A stretch of 55,824 nucleotides of DNA from Ophiostoma sp. CBS 140.51 (taxonomy: Eukaryota > Ascomycota > Sordariomycetes > Ophiostomatales > Ophiostomataceae), in the NCBI GenBank assembly GCA_029298735.1, contig JANSLP010000221.1:1-55824 (forward strand). The letters are read 5' to 3'. A program made the position numbers and the translations under genes. Of the stretch, positions 1 to 10,530 are shown piece after piece. Below the pieces are notes generated by a model. The model ran no database searches and was not told where the DNA came from. It saw only the letters and a program-made list of their open reading frames with translations. The first letter of the stretch is position 1. Every line of letters starts with the position of its first letter.

Positions 1-688
1 GTTGTTTACTTTTCCCCAACTGTTGCTTGCGGATATATCATCTTGCAATACCTTGTTGTTTTTTTATTGCCATCAGACAGCATTTAAGCATACAAAATAT
101 AAACGGTAAAGAAACTACAAAATTTGCAACAGCAAAAAAAATGGATGTTGTGGGAGTCAGGATAGTTGATGTTGTTCGAGTTGGTGATGCCTCTCGAAAC
201 CCATTATTAGTAGCCACGTGATGTATCACGCGCCACTACTCAGCCCCGTCTACACTGCTGCGTGGAAGGACCCACCCGCTTAACTAATACGCACCCCGAC
301 AGTCCAGGCGACATTGCCCCAAAAACGCCCCCTGCCGTCCGGACTTCGAGTGCTGGTGGAGCCTCTCAAGCCTGCCGCCAGGCCCTGATTTTGGGAGCTT
401 TAGCACTATTTTCGATGCTGGTCGCTACTACCGCCAGTGTCACTATCAGAGAACGAGATCCGCGAACCGCGATAATACCACGTGAGATTAATGCGGAAGG
501 AGGGGATTACCAACAATTCATCCCATCCTGTTCTTTGCACTCCTTTTCTGGTCATTGATGTTCCTTCTGCCCCCTTTCGTTTTTGCAACGACACTTATTC
601 TTCCTATGCATCCTCTCATTTCCCTATCGGACTGCCTCTGTCGGTGATGTCTCGACTCGGAGGCATCGACCGGCCATTGGCTGTAACA
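1..688. other. 5' flank of the EDEM-type gene, no gene seen
   Basis: No ORF here has family features. The short ORFs on both strands overlap one another and look like chance. The last 200 bases are the probable leader of the downstream GH47 gene. An in-frame upstream ATG at 647 would add 14 residues before the start I chose at 689. Confidence 0.5.
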
Positions 689-3600
689 ATGGCATCAATG
701 GCCGTTGGCGGACACGTGCGCACAAAAAAGGCTTCAGGAACGGCTTCAATACTTCGGCCAATGCTGCCATTACTGTCAGTAGTGCTTGCGCTGCTGGCAT
801 GCTCATGGCTGCCGACGGCGCAGGCCATGATGCGATCTGACCACGTGGCGGAGCTGCGCCGTGCAACGGTCGACATGTTCTACCACGGTTTCGACAATTA
901 CATGAACATTGCCTTTCCAGAGGATGAGGTGTGCTCTCCTTCACCTACAGCTCACTCTGCTGGACGATCCAATTGACTAACTATGAGCCTTTGCACAGTT
1001 GCGACCCGTTTCCTGCGTACCCTTGACGAGAGACAACCTCAACCCACGAAACGTCGAGCTCAACGACGTCCTTGGCAACTATTCCTTGACCCTCATCGAC
1101 AGCCTCTCAACACTGGCTATACTGGCCTCAGCGCCCCCCGAAGACGGTGACAACGGCGCCAAAGCACTGCGAAACTTCCAGGACGGCGTGGCAGCACTCG
1201 TGCAACAATACGGCGATGGGCGGCCAGGACCTTCGGGCGCAGGCCAGCGCGGACGAGGGTTTGATATGGACAGCAAGGTGCAGGTGTTTGAGACGGTGAT
1301 CCGTGGCGTTGGTGGTCTGTTGAGTGCGCACCTGTTTGCCGTGGGCGAGCTGCCCATTACAGGCTATGCGCCGCCACCAGCACCAGCACATCCAGACGAA
1401 AGGCAGACGTCCATTTTGTGGCCCAACAACTTTGTGTACGACGGCCAGCTATTGCGTCTGGCCCTGGATCTGGCGACACGACTGTTGCCTGCCTTTTACA
1501 CAGCGACGGGCATGCCCTACCCGCGCGTCAACCTGCGCCATGGCATTCCCTTTTATGTCAACTCACCGCTGCATGGGGACAACAGTGAGGCCAACGGTGA
1601 TGGTGGACAGAGAGCAAGTGGTCCTATCGAGATTACAGAAACGTGCAGCGCTGGTGCTGGCAGTCTTGTTCTCGAGTTCACGGTGCTTAGCCGTCTGACG
1701 GGCGACCAGCGTTTCGAGCAGCTGGCCAAGCGTGCCTTCTGGGCTGTCTGGTACCGCCGAAGCGATATTGGCCTCATCGGCGCCGGCGTCGATGCCGAGC
1801 AGGGGCGGTGGATAGGTGCCTACTCTGTCATTGGTGCAGGCGCCGACAGCTTTTTTGAGTATGCGCTCAAGACGCACATCTTGCTGTCAGGCCACGACGT
1901 GCCCAATCGCACGTTGGCTGCACGCCCACCGGCACACCATCTCCTGCCGATCTGGACACAAGACGACACCACGGGCATGCAGATGGAACTTGGCTGGCAC
2001 GACCCCAATGCCATCTTCCCTGTGCTAAGTGACGCCGAGAATGCCCCCGAGTCTTTTCTCGAAGCGTGGCACCTGGCCCACGCTGCCATCAAGCGCCACC
2101 TCTACAGCGACCGTGAGCACCCGCACTATGTCAACGTCAACCTGTGGACGGGCTCGCTGGCTGCGCAGTGGATTGACAGTCTGGGCGCCTACTACTCGGG
2201 CCTCTTGACGCTGGCGGGCGAGTTGGAGGAGGCCATTGAGACAAACCTGCTGTACACGGCCGTGTGGGCCAAGTATGCAGCCCTCCCCGAGCGCTGGTCG
2301 GTCAAAGACCGTACAGTAGAAGGCGGTCTGGGGTGGTGGCCGCTGCGGCCCGAGTTTATCGAGTCTGTGTACCACATCTACCGGGCCACCAAGGACCCGT
2401 GGTACCTGTATGTGGGCGAGATGGTGCAGCGCGACATTACGCGACGCTGCTGGACTGAGTGTGGCTGGGCAGGCCTCCAGAACGTGCTGAGCGGCGAGAT
2501 GTCAGACCGCATGGAGAGTTTCTTTTTGGGCGAGACGGCCAAGTACATGTACTTGCTGTACGACGACCAACACCCACTAAACTCGCTCGATGCGGCCTAT
2601 GTGTTTACGACCGAGGGCCACCCCCTCATCATACCCAAGCGCCAACATGCGCCACAAGCTGAAAAGAAGGACGACAAGAAGGGGACGAAGAGGAGCAAAA
2701 AGAACGAGAACAGCATTAAGGTGAAAGACGCCGTTACGACGACAATGAAAGAAACGACCAACACAAATACAGAAGAGAAGAAAACAAACGAAAAGACCAC
2801 AGCACACTCTGGCATCTCCGGCCAGCCAGAGCCGGACACAACTGATGCCGGTGATTTGGGTTGGTACGACGACGGCGGTTTTACAAATGTATGCCCTCCG
2901 GCGCCACGCCTGGACCTATTTACGGGCTCTGCTGTCACAGCGCGCGGCAACCTTTACCATGCGGCCAAGATGCTCGAACTGCACTTGATGCCGGAAAAGG
3001 ACGCCGAGGGTGATGTTAGCATTGCCAACGGTGGCCTTATTACCCAACGGGGTGCCTCTTTGTTCCCCTGGACGCTCCCAGAGGCGATGCTCCCACGAAA
3101 TGGGACTTCATCCAGGGTTCAGCAGCCGACCGAGATGAGCCTCGAGTTCTCGGCGCAGCCGCAAGAGGCCGCCGCTGCTGGACAGAACGGCTTCCACGGC
3201 AACCTGCTGTCGGGCGCCAACTTCTTGAACCGTGTTACGCCACATAGGATCCGTGTTAATAGCATATCGGGCCTGAAACTGATCTTCCGCCTCGAAGAAG
3301 AGAACGGCGAGCGGTTGTGGCGCGTGACGCGCGTCAATGGTGTACCCCTGGGCCGTGACGAGGGGCTGTTGCTCGACCGAGCGTTGGTGGGCCATATATC
3401 TGATGCGCGCTTCAACCTCGTGCGCGATCCGACCATTGCGAAACTACATCACCTGCACCATGCCGTGTGGATGTCCTCGCCAGAGGAGGGCGAGCCAGAT
3501 GCGCCTGTTGTTGTTCTCCTCGATGACAACAGCGAGGAGGGAGATGATACAAAAGAGGACAACAAAGACAACGATGCCAGCAACGAGGACGACGACAGCG

Positions 3601-4421
3601 ACGTCACCGAAAATGCAGACCACCCGCGCACTGGCGCATCAGGTCTGACAACCCTCGTCAAGTCTTTCTGGCGCCAAATTGTGTCGTCACTCGACTTGCC
3701 GGCCCACGCGACGCCCGTGCCCGGGGGGTCCAACAACTTGGGCCAGCAGCGGCAACACCCGCTTCACCACGCGTCGTTTTCGAACAAGAGCGGCGGGTCT
3801 GGCCGGCGTGTGCGTGGTCCTGCTCTCAATGTCGTGCTCAACTCGACGGGCGTCACGCCGACGGGTATTGGTGCGGCCTCGTTGCCGTCTATTGACATTC
3901 CTGCCGGTGCTGAGATTCCAGCATCCGGTCCTGTATCGCTGGACCTGCTGCCGTGGCGCACCGTCTACGCTGGTGGGCAAGCCTGTGATAGACCGCTACC
4001 TGAAACTGCGGCACGCGACCACCAAGTGCTCGTCTTGAGACGAGGCGGCTGTTCCTTCTCGGAAAAGATGGCCAATATCCCCTCGTTTGCTTCGGGCCCC
4101 CGTCGCCTGCAGCTGGTCGTTGTTGTTAGCGACGACGACGATGTTCGCGTGGGCAGCAACGGGCCTGGCGGTCCCTTGTCACCCATGTCGTTCCACGACG
4201 ACCCGCAAGATTTTATACGCCCCCTCCTCGATGAGACGCAGCGTACACCCAGCGGGCTGGTGCGGTGGCAGCCGCTGGCAATGGTCATGGTGGGTGGTGG
4301 CGAAGAGGCGTACCGGCAGCTGGCCGGCGCACGGCAGTTTGGCCTGACGCGGCGGTACAGTGTTGAAAGTCAGGGTGTGCGCATCCGTAACGTCATTATT
4401 GACGATGGCGATGAGGTGTAA
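689..4421 (+). CDS. ER degradation-enhancing alpha-mannosidase-like protein (GH47, EDEM/Mnl1 type) with PA domain
   Basis: The model has two exons, 689-928 and 999-4421, with a 70-nt intron that carries a CTAAC branch site and ends in CACAG. The product is 1220 aa. The family trims mannose from misfolded glycoproteins in the ER and marks them for ERAD. A hydrophobic signal segment lies at about residues 25-46. It is followed by the EDEM hallmark around the splice junction (FPEDE joined to LRPVSC, then NDVLGNYSLTLIDSLSTLA). GH47 blocks follow, including GLLSAHLF, ETCSAGAGSLVLEF and DSFFEYALK. A Lys/Thr-rich low-complexity insert lies near residues 625-690, and there are acidic stretches around 930-960. 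A protease-associated (PA) domain follows at about 1060-1190, with LVLRRGGCSF. This resembles the PA-containing EDEM3 layout. There is no C-terminal HDEL or KDEL; the protein ends DDGDEV. I cannot say whether it is the Mnl1 or Mnl2 orthologue. The start at 689 has the better context; 647 is an alternative. Confidence 0.93.
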
Positions 4422-4692
4422 AGGACACGGAAGATGTGTCTTGTATATACACGCACTCGCGCATTTTAGGCGTTTTTTTGGTACATGTTTTAATCGTATA
4501 TTTGATCGGCATTTTCGTGCACGAATGGTCTACGAGTCTTTCACGTTCAGAGTTCTGTGTATGCAATTTTTTGTATTGAATTTCGCAATGTGGGTCAAAA
4601 GTGATGTCGAGGTATACCAGTCCCAGCAATGCGTATATCTACTAGTCGTCGTCGTCGTTACAACTCGTCGTCACTCCGTGCTGGGGCTTTGC

Positions 4693-5803
4693 TTAACCAA
4701 AGATCAGCTTGAAGACGTCGTTGTAGACAAAGTAGTTGTCGCCGTCCTTGGCCAGGTGGAAGACCTGGGTGAAGTTCATGGGCCGCTCCTCCTCGTCGAC
4801 CTGCAGCTGGCCAGTAACGAGGACAATGACGCCGTCGGCGATGGTGGGCTGGGGGTCGATGGTGGATGTGACGTGCTTGACACGCTGGAAGGGGAGGTTC
4901 TGAGGGAGTTAGCGAGGAGAGAGGAGCGTGAAGTAGGAAGCTGTGCTGCCACCCTCAAGGACGACCTACCTTGAGCTTCTCGACAATGGCGGCGGCACCG
5001 AGGACAGAGGCCGACTCAAAGGTCAGCATGGAGTTGTCGCGCTGCAATTGGAACGATTGGTTAGCTATGTGTGCCATCCTGTCAAGGCCTTGTCGAAGCC
5101 CAACGATACATGCCCAACGATCACTTTCGGGCATCTCGTATCTTCTTGTCTCTTCTTCTCGCCATCTCTTTGGCCCACCTGCCGTCATCTCTTGCCATCC
5201 GTTGCGCCAGATGCGCCAATGGTGCTTCCAACTCTTTCTTTTCTTCCTCTTCTCGACAAGATGCCCTGTCCCTCTCTCATCTCATTGGCGTTGCGAAGTT
5301 GGGTAGTCTTACGTAGAGAGCCTGCAGCTGGGAGCGGTCGGCATCGAAGGTGTTGTAGTAGAAGGGAACAAACTGTTCTGAGCGGGTGGGCAGGAGTCAA
5401 GTTAGCCTGAGTTCTGTCGATGGGTTGAACCGTCCCGAGTTCGGATCAGGGGATCGTGAAGTCGTGAGGCCGGTATTGTATCGTCGATATCGATATCAAC
5501 ATTGGCATCGACATCGCGATGTCTCGAGATTATAAAGGGTTAAAGTTAAACATACCCGCAACAGCCTGGAAGTCTATGCGAATGTTAGTAAGAGTATGAC
5601 AGTATGCGACCGAGAGAAAAGAGCGTCCTTGAGTCAAGAACGACGCGACAAGCAGCTGGCATAGTGCGATCCGGTTGCTTGCTGTGCTGTCTTCTTCCGA
5701 GTTTCTTATTCTCTTTCTCTTTCTTTCTCTTTTCTTTTCTTTCTTTTTCTTCTCTCTTTCCTCCCGCTGATGCGCTCCGGGACTACTACTTACTGGACGC
5801 CAT
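4693..5803 (-). CDS. NTF2: Nuclear transport factor 2 (NTF2)
   Basis: The spliced gene has five exons on the minus strand: 5794-5803, 5556-5573, 5313-5377, 4970-5041 and 4693-4899. All junctions are GT-AG and the frame holds, giving 123 aa, the usual size for NTF2. NTF2 is a small homodimer that carries RanGDP into the nucleus and binds FxFG nucleoporins. Readable blocks are FQAVAEQFVPFYYNTFDADR, LTFESASVLGAAAIVEKLK, NLPFQRV, and the C-terminal NYFVYNDVFKLIFG. The first coding exon holds only ATG plus seven bases. Intron 1 (220 nt) carries a long polypurine run on the sense strand. Intron 3 is 271 nt. The gene is tail-to-tail with the upstream GH47 gene, with 271 nt between stops. Residue 4 (Asn where Asp is common in relatives, from memory) depends on the exon 1/2 junction and is the least certain point. 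Confidence 0.93.
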
Positions 5804-6844
5804 TTTGACTGAATGTGTGGATGGGTATCGTGGACAAAAAAGAAAAGAAACGAGGATGGTAATGTTGAGTATGGCTTGGGGTGACGTTGAAAAGGAGTTC
5901 AAAAGAGAGGAGAGGAGACCAAGAGAAAAGAAAAAGGGTAAAAAAAGGAAGCTAGCTTCAGGCCGCTTGGGTGAGGGGGTAAATAACAGAAAACAAGAAG
6001 GCACGAGTGACGGTGTTGGTGCCAGCCCGTTCCTTCTTTCCAGGGCGGGGTTACCGTTTAGTGTTGTTGCGCATTTTGCGCTGCGATTGTGAATTTGCCA
6101 GGGACACAGAAGGTGGGGTTGACATTGGCAGTTGGCCATTGGGTGGCATTTTTGTTCGGCCCCTGCAAGAAAGCTGCGACTGGCTGGGACTGGCTGGCTG
6201 CACCTGCCCGTCATTTCTAAGATTTTTAGTGGGTGAGGTGCCTGTAGGCAGGAAGGCAGGAGGCAGACAAGTCGCAGCAGAGGAAGGCGCTACAAGCAGC
6301 TGTTGCCAGGCGACCTCGAGCTGATCGCGGTTTGATACTATGGCACGGCGCTCCTAAAGTGGAGCCGAGCACAAGGCGGTGTAGACTTTTCTGCCCCTCC
6401 TGCAGTCCCATATAAATTTATACGAAAAAAATCGGTCCAAATATTTTTGTCCCCTTCCTTCCTCTCTTTTATCTCAAGCTCTGCAGCTTCCGAGCTTCAA
6501 CTTCCACGCATCAATAGCCGTCTCTCCATTGGCGGCCACACGCTGACACAATGAAATGGAGATGAACAATCTGTGAGTATACGATGCTTTTACTTTTCTC
6601 GAAAACAACCACCACATCGACACAGCCCAAACCGTGTGCAGACGCTCTAGATGATGATTAAACCTTTGAACGGCCAACTGAAATCAAACTCCATGTTGAT
6701 TTACAAGTCACAACAAATCAAGCTCAACAGTCTGATATATTGCGTCTGTACATGCGGTTGTGTGTTGGTGGTGTTGCGACGCTACTGCGATGTATTCTTT
6801 TACCGAAGGCATTGCTAACAATTAAGATATCTTCTCTTTAGCTA
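5804..6844. other. Intergenic region between NTF2 and the beta-lactamase-fold gene
   Basis: The region holds the NTF2 promoter and the 3' flank of the beta-lactamase-fold gene. Its right half also has plus-strand promoter-like structure: a TATAAATTTA box at 6411, a pyrimidine-rich leader, ATGs at 6551 and 6556, a donor at 6573 (GTGAGT) and a branch/acceptor pair ending at 6841. No long ORF follows. See the findings for the antisense-transcript idea. I see nothing else. Confidence 0.5.
6411..6420 (+). promoter_or_regulatory. TATA-like element of unknown target
   Basis: TATAAATTTA lies about 140 nt upstream of two plus-strand ATGs (6551, 6556) and is followed by a CT-rich tract. No confident plus-strand coding gene starts here. 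It may drive a noncoding or antisense transcript, or be chance. Confidence 0.3.
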
Positions 6845-8807
6845 TCAAGTCGCCTCGTCGACCCTCTTAAACGGAATGGAGCCCTCCAGAGTATCATCGG
6901 CGGCATTCCAAAACTCAACCACCAGCGTGTGCGCTTTGCCGTCCGCGCCCACGTCGAACCACGCCCGCCCGTAGCTCTTGAAATTGCCGCTGCGCTCGTA
7001 CAGCATGTCCGTGTAGAGCAGCCAATGCTCGCCCGAGACGTGCACGAATTCGCAGAGGGTCGGCCATGTGTGGTCGCGCCGTTCGGCTGTGAATGTCACC
7101 TCGTAGTTTTTGTTGCCCGCACTGTAGTCGTCCTCGTCTGCCAACTGAATGGTCATGTTCTGGTAGGCGGGATGGTGATATGTTCCCGTGTAGTCGGCCA
7201 GAGACAATGACGGTGGTTTCGGCGGCTGTACGCGGTCCGGGTAGAGACGGTCCAGTGCGCCGTCGATGCGTGCAACGCGTGCCTTGTCCGACCGGCGGAA
7301 GCGTGCGTCCCAGTCGTAGCGCTCGTCGGCCGGGATGCCAAAGCGTTCGCTGGCAAGGTGCCACAGCAAAATCAGCTCGGCGACGTTAGATGTGTCGGCC
7401 GTGTTGCCAAACAAGACAACGCCGAAGCGGTCGTCGGGGAAGAAGTACACTTCAGCGCCAAAGGCACTATGTTGTCAGTCCACGTTCATGGTAATTTCTC
7501 GTCGAGAGGTGTACTTACTTGCTACCGCCTGAATGTCCCCAGAAGCGATGTCCCTTATAAGAGCTCGTCGTCCAAGCACTGGCATACGCCATTGGGGTAT
7601 CAAACGGCGCCGGCGAGCTTGAGCTGTGGTCGAGGAACATCTTGGGTGCTAGAATCGCATCGAGACCGGGCCGTTGGAACGGGATGCCGCCGCAGACGTC
7701 GGTTGTACTGTTGCTGTCTCCCGAAATTGCCGGCCCGTCGATCCAGCATCGCAGCCACCGCACATAGTCATTGACGGACGAGATGATGCCGCCCGCACCG
7801 CTCACCTCTTCCAACGGCATGTGAGGGACACCGATGTAGTCTTTCTGCTCCTCATCGTAGTAGTACCCTTGGGCTAGCACATTGGCCGCCGCCCGCGCAT
7901 CGTCCAGGCTGAGAAACGTCGAGGTCATTCCCAAAGGCGCCCACAGCCAATCGTGTAGAATGTCGCCTAGCCACCGACCGCCCGTCAGCGTTTCCACGGC
8001 ATGCGACAGCACCAAATACATTAGGTTGCAGTACCGCCACTCGGTCCGTGGCGATGTAAGCAGCGGCAGATACCTCAAACTGCGTGTCACATCGCGGACC
8101 GTGGCGTTGCGGCCGTTGCTTCCGGATGACAGTCCATATCGACGTGACCGGGAGAGATCATGAGCTGCAAACCCTGAGCGGTGGGACAGGGCATCCTCGA
8201 CAGTCAGCCTGGAAGTGGCCCAGGCGTGGTCGCGGTCCGTAACTGTATCGTCGTGGCTGTAGTCGTCACGGACGTACTCACTGCCGACGACGAAATCGTC
8301 GGGCAAGATGGTGGATAGCGGTGTTGTCCAGTCGAGCGTCTCGCCTTTGCTCGCATCTCCCACGGAGTAATTCCCACTCTCCACCATGAGAGACAGTGCG
8401 GCCGCCACAAATGCCTTGGTCGTGCTGGCTGTGTAGAAGAGTGTATCAGGTGTCACAGCTGTGTCTGGATAGATGGCCGTGCCGAAACCTTCGGACCATG
8501 TGTGGTCGCCGTCGATAACCGCCACGGCCACGCCTGGGACGTGCCATGCCTTTAGAGTGTCGGCGACGAGAGTGCGGAACGTATCGTCAAACGGGCTTGG
8601 CGCATCGCCTCCATTAGAGCCAAATTTGACCGAATCATGAAGTAATGGACTGTTGCCGTCGACAACTAGAGGTTGTTGGCGAGATGCATCGAAGCCAGCG
8701 GCTGCGTTGGCGTAGAGTGAGTTTGCGATAAGAATCATCGTCTTGACTTGACCGCAGGGGCCAGAACGGCGCCGTCGTGAGCGTGCCGTTTTGGTTGAAC
8801 AATCCAT
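6845..8807 (-). CDS. Beta-lactamase-fold serine hydrolase (class C / AmpC-like family)
   Basis: The gene has two exons, 7519-8807 and 6845-7466, joined over a 52-nt GTAAGT...ATAG intron, for 636 aa. The family is the serine penicillin-binding fold used by AmpC-type beta-lactamases, esterases and D-aminopeptidases. All three active-site motifs are visible: S128-T-T-K131 (YTASTTK), Y259-C-N261 (WRYCN), and the H425-S-G-G box (GHSGGS), which sits just before the intron. The N-terminal domain runs to about residue 440. The remaining roughly 190 residues include SLADYTGTYHHPAY and resemble the lipocalin-like C-terminal domain found on many fungal members. The N-terminus is basic with only a weak hydrophobic run (ILIANSLY), so secretion is uncertain. 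An upstream in-frame ATG at 8951 would add 48 residues of low-complexity sequence; I prefer 8807. The substrate is unknown. An esterase-like activity is as likely as beta-lactam hydrolysis. No metabolic cluster surrounds it. Confidence 0.88.
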
Positions 8808-9288
8808 TGTCAAGTCAATTGTCCGATGAGGACTGTTTGTGTGAAAAGACGGTGAAAAGGGATGAAGTTGAGAGGTTGAGAGGTTGGAAAAGCGCCAGCC
8901 TAATTCGGCCGTGATGCAAGTCGTCAGGAAAGTGCCATGCGGGGTGGTCATTGGTCATTACGACGACCATGCTTGGTACATAGTGTACTTTTTTTGTTGC
9001 ACTTGAACTTTATGGACAGATTGAAATATACATTGATGAGAGAGAAACAAGCTACATCCCTCCCATTTCCTTTTCGGTTCTTACTTGTACAAAAACCACC
9101 AACTCCGTCCGCCCACAATTCCATTTGAAACCGTTCCCTTAAAAACCATTGCCCAACCCATAGAAAGAAAAGAAAACAAAAATAAGGCCAGCCCGTGTTT
9201 GTAGAGCAGCAAAAGACACAAAAGTTAAATAGATAAACGCAGAAAGTGAAAAGGCAAATCAAAAGCACAAGTCGAGCACCATCGCCGC
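8808..9288. other. Intergenic, no gene seen
   Basis: This holds the 5' leader and promoter of the beta-lactamase-fold gene and the 3' flank of the chromodomain gene, which are in tandem on the minus strand. The sequence is moderately A-rich with no recognisable element. Confidence 0.5.
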
Positions 9289-10530
9289 CTACTTCTTCTC
9301 CTCGTACGCCTTGAGAACCGCCTCACATCTCGTTAGGTTGCCCCGCGGCTCCCATGTGTTCTCACTCGACGAATAGCCTGCCCACTTGACATTGTACTCG
9401 ACAACCGACGTCACTGGGTTGACCCGCTCGGCCTTGATTGCCTCAACGACATACTCGGCCTCCACCTTGGGCTTCCGGCCACGCTTCTTGCCGGTAGTTG
9501 AGGCTGCAGCACCCTTGGCAGAGTTGGTCGAGCCAGGCTTGCGGCCGCGCTTCTTGCCAGTCGCTGTTGATGCAGCAGCTGTCTTGGCCGCTGTGGTTGA
9601 GCCAGGCTTCCTTCCCCGCTTCTTGCCTGTTGTTGAGGCAGCAGTAGGAGTGGCGGCAGACCGCTTCGGAGGCGGCGGTGCTGTGGCAATATTGTGTGCC
9701 TTAAGAGCAGCCTGGCGGCCGGTCAGAGGACGAGACTTGACGGGGCTGGCACCCGACGAAGCGTTCTTGCTGCCTGGCGGGCGGCCACGACGGGCACCCG
9801 AAGGGTATGTAGAGGGGTCCTTTTTGGGCGTTGTTTTAGTCGCAGCCTTGGCGGGACGACCGGCCTTCTTGCCAGGTGTAGTCGATGTAGCGGCCGTGCG
9901 GCCGCGCTTGGCAGGGGTGGCAGCAGTCTTGTCCGCCTCTTCGTCGTTCTCGTCACCCTCATCCTCGCTCTCCTTGTCGTCGTCATCAGCCGCCGCAGAC
10001 TTGGCTGTCGAGGCAGGTGCTGACCGTGCAGGCCGGCCACGCTTGGAGGCTGGGGTCTCGGCGTCGTCCGCTGCCTTGCGCTTGCTTGCTGTGCGGGGTG
10101 TTGCCTTGGTCGATGCTGCTGCTGCACCGCGCTTGGCCGCAGTACCAGCCCGTGGTGTACGCGCTGTCGACTTGGCAGCGGGGGTGGCCAAGGTCGAAGG
10201 AGGGGCACGCGAGACGCGCCTTCTGACTGAACGGCCGGACGCCGTCGTCTCTTCGGGCTCGTCGGCCTTCTTCGCTCCTGGCGTCGGCGTGGGTGTCTTG
10301 CCGTTAACCTTCTTGGCCGAGGCGGCGGTGCTTGCTCTGGACTTTGTAGCCTCCTTCAGAATATCGCTGACGACGAGGGCAGACACGGCCGCCTCATCAT
10401 CAACGCTGTTGTTGTCGTCGTCGTCATCGTCGGCTGAGAGACGAACGATTGTCGGCGTCGCGTTGCCAGTCTGTGCATGGCCGGCGACCTGGCTCGGGCC
10501 ACGGACAGGAGGATCCAGCGCGGGAGGCAT
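9289..10530 (-). CDS. Chromodomain protein with AT-hook-like repeats
   Basis: This is a single-exon gene of 413 aa. The last 55 or so residues form a chromodomain: EYVVEAIKAERV, VEYNVKWAGYSSSENTWEP and NLTRCEAVLKAYEEKK. The aromatic positions expected for methyl-lysine reading are present (Y of EYVV, W and Y of KWAGY). The rest is disordered, Ala/Thr/Lys-rich and strongly basic. It has AT-hook-like cores KRGRPARS near 160 and RRGRPPGSKN near 250, then three tandem GKKRGRKP units spaced 22-23 residues near 302, 325 and 348. Asp/Glu runs lie at about 34-45 and 178-200. No chromoshadow domain follows, so this is not a canonical HP1. The inference is a nuclear protein that binds AT-rich DNA and reads histone methylation. 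The repeats may have arisen by tandem DNA duplication (66- and 69-nt spacing). A 425-nt 5' UTR intron is possible (see separate entry). The start at 10530 is the first in-frame ATG of the ORF. Confidence 0.85.
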   Translation of the reverse strand: MPPALDPPVRGPSQVAGHAQTGNATPTIVRLSADDDDDDNNSVDDEAAVSALVVSDILKEATKSRASTAASAKKVNGKTPTPTPGAKKADEPEETTASGRSVRRRVSRAPPSTLATPAAKSTARTPRAGTAAKRGAAAASTKATPRTASKRKAADDAETPASKRGRPARSAPASTAKSAAADDDDKESEDEGDENDEEADKTAATPAKRGRTAATSTTPGKKAGRPAKAATKTTPKKDPSTYPSGARRGRPPGSKNASSGASPVKSRPLTGRQAALKAHNIATAPPPPKRSAATPTAASTTGKKRGRKPGSTTAAKTAAASTATGKKRGRKPGSTNSAKGAAASTTGKKRGRKPKVEAEYVVEAIKAERVNPVTSVVEYNVKWAGYSSSENTWEPRGNLTRCEAVLKAYEEKK

